DNA of 64,000 nt, taken from assembly GCF_010731755.1 (NCBI RefSeq), contig NZ_AP022589.1, forward strand, positions 2,542,001 to 2,606,000, given 5' to 3'. Positions 27,769 through 37,431 of the stretch are shown here, piece by piece. The position numbers and the translations under genes are program-made. This stretch comes from Mycolicibacter minnesotensis. GTDB taxonomy: Bacteria > Actinomycetota > Actinomycetes > Mycobacteriales > Mycobacteriaceae. A model generated the notes under the pieces. That model saw only the letters and a program-made list of their open reading frames with translations. It had not been told where the DNA came from and searched no databases. The first letter of the stretch is position 1. Each line of letters opens with the position of its first letter.

Positions 27769-28418
27769 CCCGCAAGCAGCAGACGCTGCGCGACGCGTTC
27801 GCCGAGTTCCTCCGCCACCCCACGCCCTGGATGCTCGTCACCTGGGTCGGCGCGCTGTTGGTGGCCCGCCTTGCAGTCGGTGGCTGGTCGATCGGTGACG
27901 CCGTGATCGCCGTGGCGCTGGTCGGGGTCTCTCCGCTAGGCGAGTGGCTGATCCATACCGGAATCCTGCACTGGCGTCCGCGCACCCTCGCCGGAGTCAC
28001 GATCGACTCGCGCCTGGCCCGCGACCATCGCCTGCACCATCGGGACCCCCGCGAAATCCCGTTGATCTTCATCCCGTGGCCCAGCCTGATCGTGATCATC
28101 GTCGGACTGACACCGTTGGCCCCGCTCGCCTTCCGCAACACCGGAAAGGGGCTGACGTTCGTCCTCACCATCGCGACGTTCCTGGTGTTCTACGAATGGA
28201 TCCACTACCTGGTCCACACGGATTACAAGCCGCGCCATGCGATCTACCGCGCGGTATGGCGCAACCACCGGTATCACCACTTCAAGAACGAGAAGTTCTG
28301 GTTCACCGTGACCAGTTCCGGTACCGCCGACCGCCTGTTGGGCACCTATCCAGACCCCAGTGAAATCCGGTCGTCACCGACGGTGCGAAACCTGCACGCG
28401 CCCAGCGTCACCGGCTGA
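27765..28418 (+). CDS. Membrane fatty-acid hydroxylase / sterol desaturase family
   Basis: 217 residues with four to five membrane segments and the three histidine clusters of the family's diiron site: RDHRLHHRD at about 82, EWIHYLVHTD at about 146, and WRNHRYHHFK near 165. Such enzymes hydroxylate or desaturate lipids using O2. Coupled to the FadR-type regulator upstream, which suggests a lipid substrate. The precise lipid is not deducible. Confidence 0.88.
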   Translation: MTRKQQTLRDAFAEFLRHPTPWMLVTWVGALLVARLAVGGWSIGDAVIAVALVGVSPLGEWLIHTGILHWRPRTLAGVTIDSRLARDHRLHHRDPREIPLIFIPWPSLIVIIVGLTPLAPLAFRNTGKGLTFVLTIATFLVFYEWIHYLVHTDYKPRHAIYRAVWRNHRYHHFKNEKFWFTVTSSGTADRLLGTYPDPSEIRSSPTVRNLHAPSVTG

Positions 28419-28451
28419 CCCATTGCGGCCAGTCGTGGCACCCTGGTAGGC

Positions 28452-29453
28452 ATGGCCAGCTACCGCGCCGGCGGCGACTTCGCCCGCGACACCAACTACA
28501 TCTCCACCCGCATCACCGCCGACGGCAGTGATGGATATCCGGTGGAACCAGGCCGGTACCGGCTGGTGGTTGCGCGCGCCTGCCCGTGGGCCAACCGCGC
28601 CATCATCGTGCGGCGGCTGCTCGGGCTGGATTCCGTCATGTCCATCGGCTTCTGCGGGCCGACCCACGACCAGCGCAGCTGGACCTTCGACCTGGATCCC
28701 GGTGGCGTCGACCCGGTGCTGCAGATCCCCCGGCTGCAAGATGCCTACTTCAAGCGCTTTCCGGACTATCCCAAGGGCATCACCGTGCCCGCGATGGTCG
28801 ACGTCACCACCGGTGAGGTGGTGACCAACGACTTCGCCCAGATGACCCTCGACTTCTCCACCGAGTGGGTGGCCTATCAGCGCGAGGGGGCCCCGCAGTT
28901 GTATCCCGAGCCGCTGCGCGCGGAGATCGACGACGTTGCCAGGCGGATCTATACCGAGATCAACAACGGCGTCTACCGGTGTGGCTTCGCCGGTACACAG
29001 GAGGCCTACGACGCCGCCTATGACCGATTGTTCACCGCGCTGGACTGGGTCAGCGACCGCCTTGCCCAGCAGCGATACCTGGTGGGGGACACCATCACCG
29101 AAGTCGATGTGCGACTGTTCACCACGTTGGCCCGATTCGACCCGGTCTATCACGGACACTTCAAATGCAACCGGCAGAAGCTGTCCGAGATGCCGGTGCT
29201 GTGGGCCTACGCCCGGGATCTGTTTCAGACGCCGGGGTTCGGCGATACCACCGACTTCGTCCAGATCAAACAGCACTACTACATCGTGCACGCCGACATC
29301 AATCCGTCCCAGATCGTTCCCGACGGGCCGGATCTGGCGAATTGGCTCTCACCGCATGGTCGAGAAGCGCTGGGCGGCAGGCCCTTCGGCGATGGAACCC
29401 CACCCGGTCCAGTTCCGGCGGGGGAGCAGGTGCCGGCCGGTCACGGAGCTTAA
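28452..29453 (+). CDS. Xi-class (Ecm4-type) glutathione-transferase-like protein
   Basis: 333 residues. The thioredoxin-like N-terminal domain has the CPWANR active-site motif near residue 43, typical of Xi-class glutathionyl-hydroquinone reductases. The helical C-terminal domain includes YRCGFAGTQEAYDAAYDRLF and YLVGDTITEVDVRLFTTL. Mycobacteria lack glutathione, so the thiol is more likely mycothiol; this is an inference. The stop overlaps that of the convergent DUF2771 gene by four bases. Confidence 0.85.
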   Translation: MASYRAGGDFARDTNYISTRITADGSDGYPVEPGRYRLVVARACPWANRAIIVRRLLGLDSVMSIGFCGPTHDQRSWTFDLDPGGVDPVLQIPRLQDAYFKRFPDYPKGITVPAMVDVTTGEVVTNDFAQMTLDFSTEWVAYQREGAPQLYPEPLRAEIDDVARRIYTEINNGVYRCGFAGTQEAYDAAYDRLFTALDWVSDRLAQQRYLVGDTITEVDVRLFTTLARFDPVYHGHFKCNRQKLSEMPVLWAYARDLFQTPGFGDTTDFVQIKQHYYIVHADINPSQIVPDGPDLANWLSPHGREALGGRPFGDGTPPGPVPAGEQVPAGHGA

Positions 29454-29965
29454 TCCTGCGAGGGTTGATTCCAGCGGGTGCCCACCGCCCACTCGGCGTG
29501 CGGTACTGCGAACTGCTCGCCGGTGCTGGTGTCGACAACGAGGGTGAGCAACTGCACCACCAGCCCGCGCAGGGGACCGCGCTGCGCGTCCATGGTGGGG
29601 ACGGTGACCGCCAGGGTGCTGTTCGGCGGATAGATATTGCCGGTGGAGTCGGCCGGATTGTCGTAGAGCCGCAACAATTGCCACGGCGCCCGGCCGATGG
29701 TCTCGTCCACCGACAGCTGAACCGGATGCCGCCCGTCGACTGTCAAGGTGCCCCGAGTCTCGGTCAGCAGGCACTGGTCGAGGTTGAGCACGTTGCAGTA
29801 CATGTACGGCCCGGTGCTGGCGAGCTGCCCGTTGGAGTACACGCTGATCTGCGGTGGCGTGGGCTCCTGGGCCCGGGTGAACCACCAGGTGCCGAATCCG
29901 GCCAGCGCCGCGGTCACCACCGTCAACACCGCCACCAGTACGGCTGTCGAGCGCTTCACCTGCAC
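29450..29965 (-). CDS. DUF2771 envelope protein (Rv0875c-like)
   Basis: 171 residues: an N-terminal membrane anchor (AVLVAVLTVVTAALAGFGTWWF) followed by an Ig-like periplasmic region (ISVYSNGQLASTGPYMYCNVLNLDQC with two Cys). This is DUF2771, conserved between the MFS gene Rv0876c and the GST region. Function unknown. One base separates it from the MFS gene, so they are one operon. Confidence 0.82.
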   Translation of the reverse strand: MQVKRSTAVLVAVLTVVTAALAGFGTWWFTRAQEPTPPQISVYSNGQLASTGPYMYCNVLNLDQCLLTETRGTLTVDGRHPVQLSVDETIGRAPWQLLRLYDNPADSTGNIYPPNSTLAVTVPTMDAQRGPLRGLVVQLLTLVVDTSTGEQFAVPHAEWAVGTRWNQPSQD

Positions 29966-29966
29966 A

Positions 29967-31553
29967 TCACCCCTGTCTTGCCGGATCGAGGCGGGCGCCG
30001 TCCTGCTCGATCAGCACCGGACGGTTGCCCCCCAGGCCGGGAATCAACGAGTCGCCGTGGAACGACAGGATGGTCTGGGCCAAACCCGGGATCAGCAGAG
30101 CCGTGATCGCGGTGAAGCCCACCCACAGGTCGGTGTATACCAGCACCCCCAGCGCACCACCCAACACCCAGGCCAATTGCAGGGTGGACTCGGTGCGGCC
30201 GAAGGCCGACGCGCGCGACTCCTCGGGGAGGTCGTCCTGCAGCGCGGCATCCAGCGACGCCTTCGATACCGCACTGGCCCCCGATGTCACCAATGCCGCG
30301 ACGGCCGCCATCACCAAGGTGCCGGCCACGGCCGCGGCCAGCGCCACGGCGGTCACGGCCATGGTGCAGCGCACCACCAGCACTGCCGGGCGGCCCAGCT
30401 GCAACCGCGCGGCGGTGAAGTTGCCGGCAAAATTTCCGGCACCGGCGGCAACTCCGATCAACCCGAGAATGCCCAGCTGCACCCACCCCCCGGCGTCGTG
30501 TTGCTTGGCCACGAACGCCGGGTACAAGAACAGGAATCCGACCATCGCCTTGATGGTGCAGTTACCCCACAACGCGGCGATGATGTTGCGGCCCAGCGGT
30601 TGCCGTAGGGGCTGGCTCAGTGCACCGCCAGCCCGGCGGACCTGCTCGGGCCAGCTGCGGCGGCGCTCGCCGAAGCGATAGCTCAAGGTGGTCGGGATCT
30701 CCCCGGCGGTCACTTCCACCCACCGCGGGATCCGCATCGATAGGACCGCTCCGGCCACCGAGACCCCGATGAGCACCAACAGCGCCCCCGGCAACTGCAG
30801 CAGCCGGGTGAACACAAACTCGGCTGCTGCGGCGATGCCGCCGCCGACGATCGTCCCGCCGAGCAGGCCGAACATCGTCAGCCGGGAATTGACACGCACC
30901 AGGTCGATCGACGGCGGCATGACTCGAGGCGTCACGGCGCTGCGCAGGACCGTGAAGGACTTCGACAGCGCCATCATCGCCAATGCACACGGGTAAAGCA
31001 CCCATGACCCGAAGGTGCCCGCCACCCCGTCGTAGTTGGCGATCAGGACGAGCGCCAGCACGGTGCGCAGGGCGAACGACATGGCCAGGGCTGCCCGACG
31101 GCCGTGTTGGACGCGGTCAAGGGCGGGACCGATCAGGGGTGCGACCACCGCGAACGGCGCGATGGTCACCAGCAGATACAGCGCCACCCGCCCCTTGCTC
31201 TCCCCGGCGGCCGCCGCGAAGAACAAGGTGTTGGCCAGCGCCACCGCCATGGCGGCGTCCACGGCGAAGTTGGCTACCACCGGCCAGGTCAAGGCAGTCA
31301 GTCCGGACTTGTCGGCACCGTCGGCGGTGGCGGCCCGTTGCACCAACCCATACACCCGCGAGCCCATCTCGCGGCTGCGTGCCGCGGCAGCTTGGGTGAC
31401 CGTGACGCGATCGCCGGTTCCCGGGCCGCTCGGTGATTCGTGGTGGCGGGGGGCGGCGGAGTGCTCGCGCAGCGGCGGCAGGTAGCGATTGTCGCTGGGC
31501 ATGGGCTTGCGTGGCCGCTGCTCTCCTGCGGTGCTGCTGGGGTAGTTGGCCAT
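29967..31553 (-). CDS. MFS transporter (Rv0876c-like)
   Basis: About 528 residues from the ATG of MANYPSS at 31553; the frame is open to 31658, so the start is uncertain. A charged cytoplasmic N-terminal tail of roughly 85 residues precedes about twelve transmembrane helices. The loop between helices 2 and 3 (LDRVQHGRRAAL) is a degenerate MFS signature. Conserved across mycobacteria; the substrate is unknown. Confidence 0.85.
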   Translation of the reverse strand: MANYPSSTAGEQRPRKPMPSDNRYLPPLREHSAAPRHHESPSGPGTGDRVTVTQAAAARSREMGSRVYGLVQRAATADGADKSGLTALTWPVVANFAVDAAMAVALANTLFFAAAAGESKGRVALYLLVTIAPFAVVAPLIGPALDRVQHGRRAALAMSFALRTVLALVLIANYDGVAGTFGSWVLYPCALAMMALSKSFTVLRSAVTPRVMPPSIDLVRVNSRLTMFGLLGGTIVGGGIAAAAEFVFTRLLQLPGALLVLIGVSVAGAVLSMRIPRWVEVTAGEIPTTLSYRFGERRRSWPEQVRRAGGALSQPLRQPLGRNIIAALWGNCTIKAMVGFLFLYPAFVAKQHDAGGWVQLGILGLIGVAAGAGNFAGNFTAARLQLGRPAVLVVRCTMAVTAVALAAAVAGTLVMAAVAALVTSGASAVSKASLDAALQDDLPEESRASAFGRTESTLQLAWVLGGALGVLVYTDLWVGFTAITALLIPGLAQTILSFHGDSLIPGLGGNRPVLIEQDGARLDPARQG

Positions 31554-31776
31554 GCCGGGATGCTGGCCGGCGGAGCCGTTGCGTGGCCCCTTGCCCGTGG
31601 CTGCAGGGGTACGGCGGCGCCGGCCCGGGTCGGGGAGATCACGCCGCCGTGCTGACACGCCTCGATTCTTCCCTATGTCTGCCGCGGGGCCGCGCAGGCC
31701 GTGATCGTGCCTGCGTGTGGCCGACCGAACCGGCCTGCGGCAGTATTAGGGACGTCATTGAACGGAAGGGACCCGC

Positions 31777-32736
31777 GTGACTGGACCCAGCGCAGTATCA
31801 GCCACTGCGACCATCGCCGTGCCCACGGTGCTGGCCGCGGCCGTCGAGCAGGCCCGTGCGGCCGTCGCGGAGTTCAGCGGCGCCGAGAACGTTGGTGAGC
31901 ACTTGGGTGTCGCCTACGAAGACCCGACCGCTGCCACCCACCGATTTGGTGCGCTCCTGCCCGGCTATCAGGGCTGGCAGTGGGCCGTCGTCGTCGCGGC
32001 CAGCCCGGGCGCGACGGAACCCACGGTGAGCGAGGTCGTGCTGGTGCCGGGGCCCACTGCTCTGCTTGCTCCGGAGTGGGTTCCGTGGGATCAGCGGGTG
32101 CGGCCCGGGGACCTGGGGCCGGGGGACCTGCTGGCACCGCCCGCCGACGATCCGCGGTTGGTGCCGGGCTACACCTCGACCGGCGACCCGGAGCTCGATG
32201 AGGTGGCCGGCGAGCTCGGTCTGGGGCGTCGCTGGCTGCTGAGTCCTGTTGGCCGTGCCGAGGCCGCACAGCGCTGGCACGATGGCGAGTGCGGTCCCGA
32301 TTCTGCGATGGCGCGGTCCACTAAGCGCGTCTGCCGGGACTGCGGCTTCTACGTGCCGCTCACGGGGTCGCTGGGCACGCTGTTCGGCGTCTGCTGCAAT
32401 GAGATGTCCGCCGACGGTCGGGTGGTCGATCACCGGTACGGCTGCGGCGCGCACAGCGACACGCCGGCACCGGCGGGCACTGGTTCCCCGGCATACGAGC
32501 CTTATGACGACGGCATGCTGGAGGTTGTCGCCGTCGCGCCGGCTCCCGCGGCCGAGCCGGTGATCGAGGTCCCGGCCGAGAGCGAAGCCGTCGCGGACGA
32601 GGCCGTCGCCGACGAGGCCGTCGCGGAGGAAGCTGTTACCGAGGAAGCCATCGCCGAGGGAGCCATCGCCGACGAAGCCGTCGCTGAAGAAGCCGTGGTG
32701 GATGCGGGCGTGGGGGAAGACCCCGAAACGCCCTAA
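31777..32736 (+). CDS. DUF3027 protein with Ala/Glu repeat tail (Rv0877-like)
   Basis: 319 residues. The DUF3027 domain spans about 15-235: a cytoplasmic fold with two Cys pairs (VCRDCGFYVPL and GVCCNEMSADG), likely binding zinc, and HRYGCGAHSD. The last 60 residues are acidic five- to six-residue repeats (ADEAV, AEEAV, TEEAI, AEGAI). Function unknown. It is divergent from the MFS gene and convergent, with a four-base overlap, with the secreted protein at 32733. Confidence 0.85.
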   Translation: MTGPSAVSATATIAVPTVLAAAVEQARAAVAEFSGAENVGEHLGVAYEDPTAATHRFGALLPGYQGWQWAVVVAASPGATEPTVSEVVLVPGPTALLAPEWVPWDQRVRPGDLGPGDLLAPPADDPRLVPGYTSTGDPELDEVAGELGLGRRWLLSPVGRAEAAQRWHDGECGPDSAMARSTKRVCRDCGFYVPLTGSLGTLFGVCCNEMSADGRVVDHRYGCGAHSDTPAPAGTGSPAYEPYDDGMLEVVAVAPAPAAEPVIEVPAESEAVADEAVADEAVAEEAVTEEAIAEGAIADEAVAEEAVVDAGVGEDPETP

Positions 32737-33296
32737 CCGAAGTTGAAGAGGTACTCGCCCGGGATCACGAAGAGCATGTTGAAGGCGGTGTTGACCACCG
32801 CTCCCGGCAACCCGAGCACGTAGTTCACGATGTCCAGCGGAATGGTGACGGCCTGACTGAAGGCCATCCCGAAGTCGAGGTTGATCAGGCTTTCGGCCAG
32901 GTTGGTGAAGTCGTTGTACAGCGTGAAGGGCAGGCTGATAAAGCGGTTGAACAGGCCCACGGCGGCCGCAACTTCCGCGTTGAACAGGCCGACCAGGTCA
33001 AACGCATCGGCAGCGCCGGGAACGTCCACCGCGGCGCCGGGGAAGTCGAAGGCCTCGGCGGTGCCGGGCACGGCGAACTCCTCGACGATGCTGGAGAGGT
33101 CCACAGTCGCCAGGCCGGCAAGGGTGTCGAAATTGTCGATGACCGCATTACCGGCCAGCGCTACCTCGGCCGACACGGTGGTCAGCGCATGGGTGATCTC
33201 AGGCGGCGCCGCGGCCGGTGTCAGACCGGCGGCGAGTAGGGCGGTGGTTGCGATGACGATGCTCGGCAGTCGGATGCCGGATGCGACGTTTTCCAT
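32733..33296 (-). CDS. Secreted hypothetical protein
   Basis: 187 residues from ATG 33296 (MENVASG); the frame opens six codons earlier. A signal peptide (IVIATTALLAAGLTPAAA) is followed by an Ala/Phe/Asp-rich body (FAVPGTAEAFDFPGAAVDVPGAADAFD) and a C-terminal hydrophobic stretch (FTNLAESLINLDFGMAF, IPLDIVNYVLGLPG). It resembles secreted proteins common in slow-growing mycobacteria, but I do not recognise a named family. Convergent overlap with DUF3027. Confidence 0.7.
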   Translation of the reverse strand: MENVASGIRLPSIVIATTALLAAGLTPAAAPPEITHALTTVSAEVALAGNAVIDNFDTLAGLATVDLSSIVEEFAVPGTAEAFDFPGAAVDVPGAADAFDLVGLFNAEVAAAVGLFNRFISLPFTLYNDFTNLAESLINLDFGMAFSQAVTIPLDIVNYVLGLPGAVVNTAFNMLFVIPGEYLFNFG

Positions 33297-33342
33297 GGAT
33301 CCTCCCAGTTCCAAGGGACGTTACTCCGCCAGCACGGCGGCG

Positions 33343-33801
33343 TCAGCGGTTCTCTGCGGCGGCTTTGATCTTGCCCAGCGAGGCGTTCATGCCCTCGACC
33401 AGCTCGCGTTCGAAGGTGGGCGTCCCGCCCATGAACTTGCCCACCAGGAATGCCGACACCGCGGTGGTGGTGCCGTTTTCGGCGTGCCGGCTCTCGACGA
33501 CCCGAGTCCCGGTGGCGGTCGGTTCGAGCTCATAGCTCCATACAGTGTGGTTCTCGGTGACCCGGAAGGCCAGCTTGCGCTGCGGAATGTATTCCGTGAT
33601 CACCGAACTGGTGGGCCAGTACATCCGGCCGCGCCGGTTGAAGTTGATTGTTCGGGTGCCCGGGCGCACCGCACCCAGCGGCTTCATCCATCGGCACTGC
33701 GGGCTCCACTCGGGCATCCGCCGAAAGTCGGAGATCAAGTCCCAGACCTGGGCCACCGGTGCGTTGATCTCGATCTGCGCGCTCAACAGCGGTGCTGCCA
33801 T
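33343..33801 (-). CDS. SRPBCC family protein
   Basis: 152 residues from ATG 33801. IEINAPVAQVWDLISDFRRMPEWSPQC at the start and the C-terminal helix in FERELVEGMNASLGKIKAA define the Bet v1-like fold. Third SRPBCC member in the window and the only one on the minus strand. Ligand unknown. It may share a transcript with the DUF2530 gene upstream, 32 bases away. Confidence 0.82.
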   Translation of the reverse strand: MAAPLLSAQIEINAPVAQVWDLISDFRRMPEWSPQCRWMKPLGAVRPGTRTINFNRRGRMYWPTSSVITEYIPQRKLAFRVTENHTVWSYELEPTATGTRVVESRHAENGTTTAVSAFLVGKFMGGTPTFERELVEGMNASLGKIKAAAENR

Positions 33802-33833
33802 GGCGATCCTCCTCGGATTCTCGGTTCGCAACT

Positions 33834-34091
33834 CTATTCGTGTTCCAGCCCGGTTTGGGCACCACGTGCCCCGCGGCGCGCCGCCGCGCGCTGCCACAGA
33901 AAGACCGAGGTCCCCACCATTCCCGTCGCCAGGCCCGCCAGGCTCACCGGGCGCCATCCTTCCAGCGCGGGCACCGCGAATGCGGCGATGGTCGCGCAGC
34001 AGAAGCCGAAGGCTCCGACACCGATCACGGGCCATACCCGCAGCAGGGCGGTCGGCAGCGGTGGCGGCTCGGGGGCGGGCGCAGGGGTCAT
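33834..34091 (-). CDS. DUF2530 membrane protein (Rv0879c-like)
   Basis: 85 residues from ATG 34091 with two membrane segments (VIGVGAFGFCCATIAAFAV and PVSLAGLATGMVGTSVFLW) and a basic C-terminus. The frame extends to 34655 but that part is antisense to the SPOUT methyltransferase. DUF2530, conserved in actinobacteria, function unknown. Divergent from the methyltransferase gene. Confidence 0.78.
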   Translation of the reverse strand: MTPAPAPEPPPLPTALLRVWPVIGVGAFGFCCATIAAFAVPALEGWRPVSLAGLATGMVGTSVFLWQRAAARRGARGAQTGLEHE

Positions 34092-34130
34092 CGCCGTTGA
34101 CGTTAGCGCCTCGCCGGTAAAGTCCTCGCA

Positions 34131-34964
34131 GTGGCCAGGGTTGTCGATGTCGTCGATATCGCTGATCCCCACGATTGCCGGCTCGACGATTTCCGCGACC
34201 TGAACAGCATTGATCGGCGTCCAGACCTGCCCACCGGCAAAGGCTTGGTGATCGCCGAAGGCGTGCTGGTGGCGCAGCGGATGCTGGCATCGCGGTTTCG
34301 CCCGCGGGCGCTGTTGGGCACCGATCGTCGGCTGACCGAACTGCTGCCCGACCTCACCAGCCCTGATGCGCCCGACGTGCCGTACTACCGCGTGTCGGCG
34401 GAGGTGATGGCCGAGGTGGTGGGGTTCCATCTCAACCGGGGAGTGCTGGCCGCCGCGTCGCGGGTACCGGAGCCGACGGTGGCCGAGCTGGTGGCCGGGG
34501 CCCGGACCATCGCGGTGCTCGAAGGAGTCAACGACCACGAGAACCTGGGGTCGATTTTTCGCAACGGGGCCGGGCTGGGCGTGGACGCGGTGGTCTTCGG
34601 CTCCGGCTGCGCCGACCCGCTGTACCGGCGGTCGGTCCGTGTCTCGATGGGACACGCCCTGCTGGTGCCGTTCGCCCGTTCGGCGGACTGGCCCGGGGAT
34701 CTGGCCATGCTGCGCGAACAGGGTTTCCGGCTGTTGGCGATGACGCCGGACCCGCGAGCCGAGCTGCTATCCAGTGCGATGGCGACGGTGCGTGACGAGC
34801 CGCTGGCGGTACTGGTCGGCGCGGAGGGCCCAGGCCTGTCCGAGCAGGCGATGCGTGCCAGTGACATGCGGGTACGGATCCCGATGTCGCGGGGAACCGA
34901 CTCGCTCAATGTCGCAACCGCGGCCGCGTTGGCGTTCTACGAGCGCATTAGGCTGCCGGGATGA
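34131..34964 (+). CDS. SPOUT (TrmH/SpoU) RNA 2'-O-methyltransferase (Rv0881-like)
   Basis: 277 residues. The C-terminal SPOUT fold has the three family motifs: NLGSIFRNGAGLGVDAVV, VLVGAEGPGLSE, and RIPMSRGTDSLNVATAAALAFYE, forming the knotted SAM site. The N-terminal substrate-binding part includes GLVIAEGVLVAQRML. Likely methylates rRNA or tRNA. GTG start at 34131. Its stop overlaps the DUF2537 gene start by four bases. Confidence 0.92.
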   Translation: MARVVDVVDIADPHDCRLDDFRDLNSIDRRPDLPTGKGLVIAEGVLVAQRMLASRFRPRALLGTDRRLTELLPDLTSPDAPDVPYYRVSAEVMAEVVGFHLNRGVLAAASRVPEPTVAELVAGARTIAVLEGVNDHENLGSIFRNGAGLGVDAVVFGSGCADPLYRRSVRVSMGHALLVPFARSADWPGDLAMLREQGFRLLAMTPDPRAELLSSAMATVRDEPLAVLVGAEGPGLSEQAMRASDMRVRIPMSRGTDSLNVATAAALAFYERIRLPG

Positions 34965-35236
34965 CGTCCACCCCCCGTACGCCGTGGGGGACTGGGCTAA
35001 CCGTGGCGGGGTTCGCCGCAGCGGTGACCGGGACTGCGATCGCGGTACTGAGTCTCGGGCTGATGCGGGTGCACCCCGCCGTGGCAGTGGTGCTCAATCT
35101 GCTTGCGGTCGGCGGCCTGGCTCCCACAGTGTGGGGCTGGCGCCGGACTCCCGTACTGCGGTGGCTGGCCTTGGGGGCCGGGCTCGGCGTGGCCGGCGGG
35201 TGGCTGGTGCTGGTGACGCTGGTCGCTCAGCGCTGA
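34961..35236 (+). CDS. DUF2537 membrane protein (Rv0882-like)
   Basis: 91 residues with three membrane segments (LTVAGFAAAVTGTAIAVLSLGL, VAVVLNLLAVGGLAPTVWG, LALGAGLGVAGGWLVLVTLV). DUF2537, conserved downstream of the SPOUT methyltransferase and convergent with sepH. The last ten bases overlap the 3' end of sepH. Function unknown. Confidence 0.82.
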   Translation: MTSTPRTPWGTGLTVAGFAAAVTGTAIAVLSLGLMRVHPAVAVVLNLLAVGGLAPTVWGWRRTPVLRWLALGAGLGVAGGWLVLVTLVAQR

Positions 35237-36003
35237 CCAGTCGAACGCACCCCGAGCAGGACGTCCTCCCAGCCCGGTACCGGGGGCTTGCTGCGCCGGA
35301 CGCGAGTCCCGGGGCGCTGCTGAACCGGCTCTTCGTCGACCACTGCGGGAGCGGGGGGCTCCTCGAAATCCAGTTCGGCGACCAGGGCTACCGGCCGCAG
35401 CGAACGGTCGAATGCGGGGTCGATCAGCTCCGTGGCCGCGTCATCGACAGCGGTCACCGTCCCGCCGTGCGCGCCCGGTGTGAACCGGAAGTGGGCGACG
35501 TTGTCCGAGCGCCCGGCCTTCCAGGCCAGCTGCACGGTCCAGCGGCCGTCATCGTTGCGCCATGCATCCCAGCTGCTGTTGTCGGCGTTCAAGCCCCGCG
35601 ACAGCAGAGCGGAGGTGATTACCTCCAGCAGCGTCGGCACGGCCGGGCCGTCGGAGAGTACCGGGTGGGCGGCCGCCGCCAACTCCGCGGCCCGCGAGCG
35701 CTCCAACAGCACAGGGTGAGCGAAGCGTTCCACCCGGGAGACGTCGACGCCGGCCGCGGCGGCCACCTGCTCCACCGATGCCCCGGCACGGATCCGCGCT
35801 TGGATGTCCTTCGGACGCAGCATGGTCGATCCCATGTCAGCCGCACTCTGTCCGACGCGGTTCCCCTCACCGCGGACAGCGCCACGCAGTCGGTCGTCGA
35901 TGCGGACCCGGAACATCTGAGTGTGTTCCTCGTCTTCGCCCGTGCTCTCGCAGATGACGTGCTTGCCGTCGACGTCGAGGCCAATGGCCCTCAGTTCCCG
36001 CAT
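35227..36003 (-). CDS. sepH: Septation protein SepH (Rv0883c-like)
   Basis: 258 residues. The N-terminal DUF3071 domain (MRELRAIGLDVDGKHVICE) carries a helix-turn-helix-like segment (DIQARIRAGASVEQVAAAAGV). A long disordered linker leads to the C-terminal motif SKPPVPGWEDVLLG. SepH binds FtsZ and stimulates its assembly in actinobacteria. The C-terminal Trp-containing motif is a conserved family tail. Confidence 0.9.
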   Translation of the reverse strand: MRELRAIGLDVDGKHVICESTGEDEEHTQMFRVRIDDRLRGAVRGEGNRVGQSAADMGSTMLRPKDIQARIRAGASVEQVAAAAGVDVSRVERFAHPVLLERSRAAELAAAAHPVLSDGPAVPTLLEVITSALLSRGLNADNSSWDAWRNDDGRWTVQLAWKAGRSDNVAHFRFTPGAHGGTVTAVDDAATELIDPAFDRSLRPVALVAELDFEEPPAPAVVDEEPVQQRPGTRVRRSKPPVPGWEDVLLGVRSTGQR

Positions 36004-36128
36004 GACTTCTCCTTGCGAACGCCCGGTTACGTGCGGACTCTAGTCCAGTGGTCAGCCCGATTCGTCGTGACACGCGGGCGTTATAACGATCCGATCACGA
36101 AGCTGGATTGGCCGCGGGGTGCCAGAGC

Positions 36129-37292
<1,164 letters not shown>

Positions 37293-37322
37293 TTAATGTG
37301 GCGTGGATCACTGGACGGACTC

Positions 37323-37385
37323 GACACGTGTCACGCCCACAGTGTTGATTTCGAGCCTGGACGGGTAACCGGTACCTGCGGTACC
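37323..37385 (+). promoter_or_regulatory. Palindromic operator candidates upstream of the diiron oxygenase
   Basis: The serC-oxygenase gap holds a perfect palindrome GACACGTGTC (37323-37332) and a double site GGTACC-TGC-GGTACC (37371-37376 and 37380-37385), 47-109 bases before the ATG. Both could bind a dimeric regulator. A -10-like TTGTACAT lies just after the second. Confidence 0.4.
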
Positions 37386-37431
37386 GTTGTACATAGCCCT
37401 GGCAAATGTAAACCGATTGGTGGAGGTTCCA

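Noticed and set aside
32733..33296. PE or PPE family member
   Set aside because: It lacks the PE/PPE N-terminal domain and has a standard signal peptide instead.
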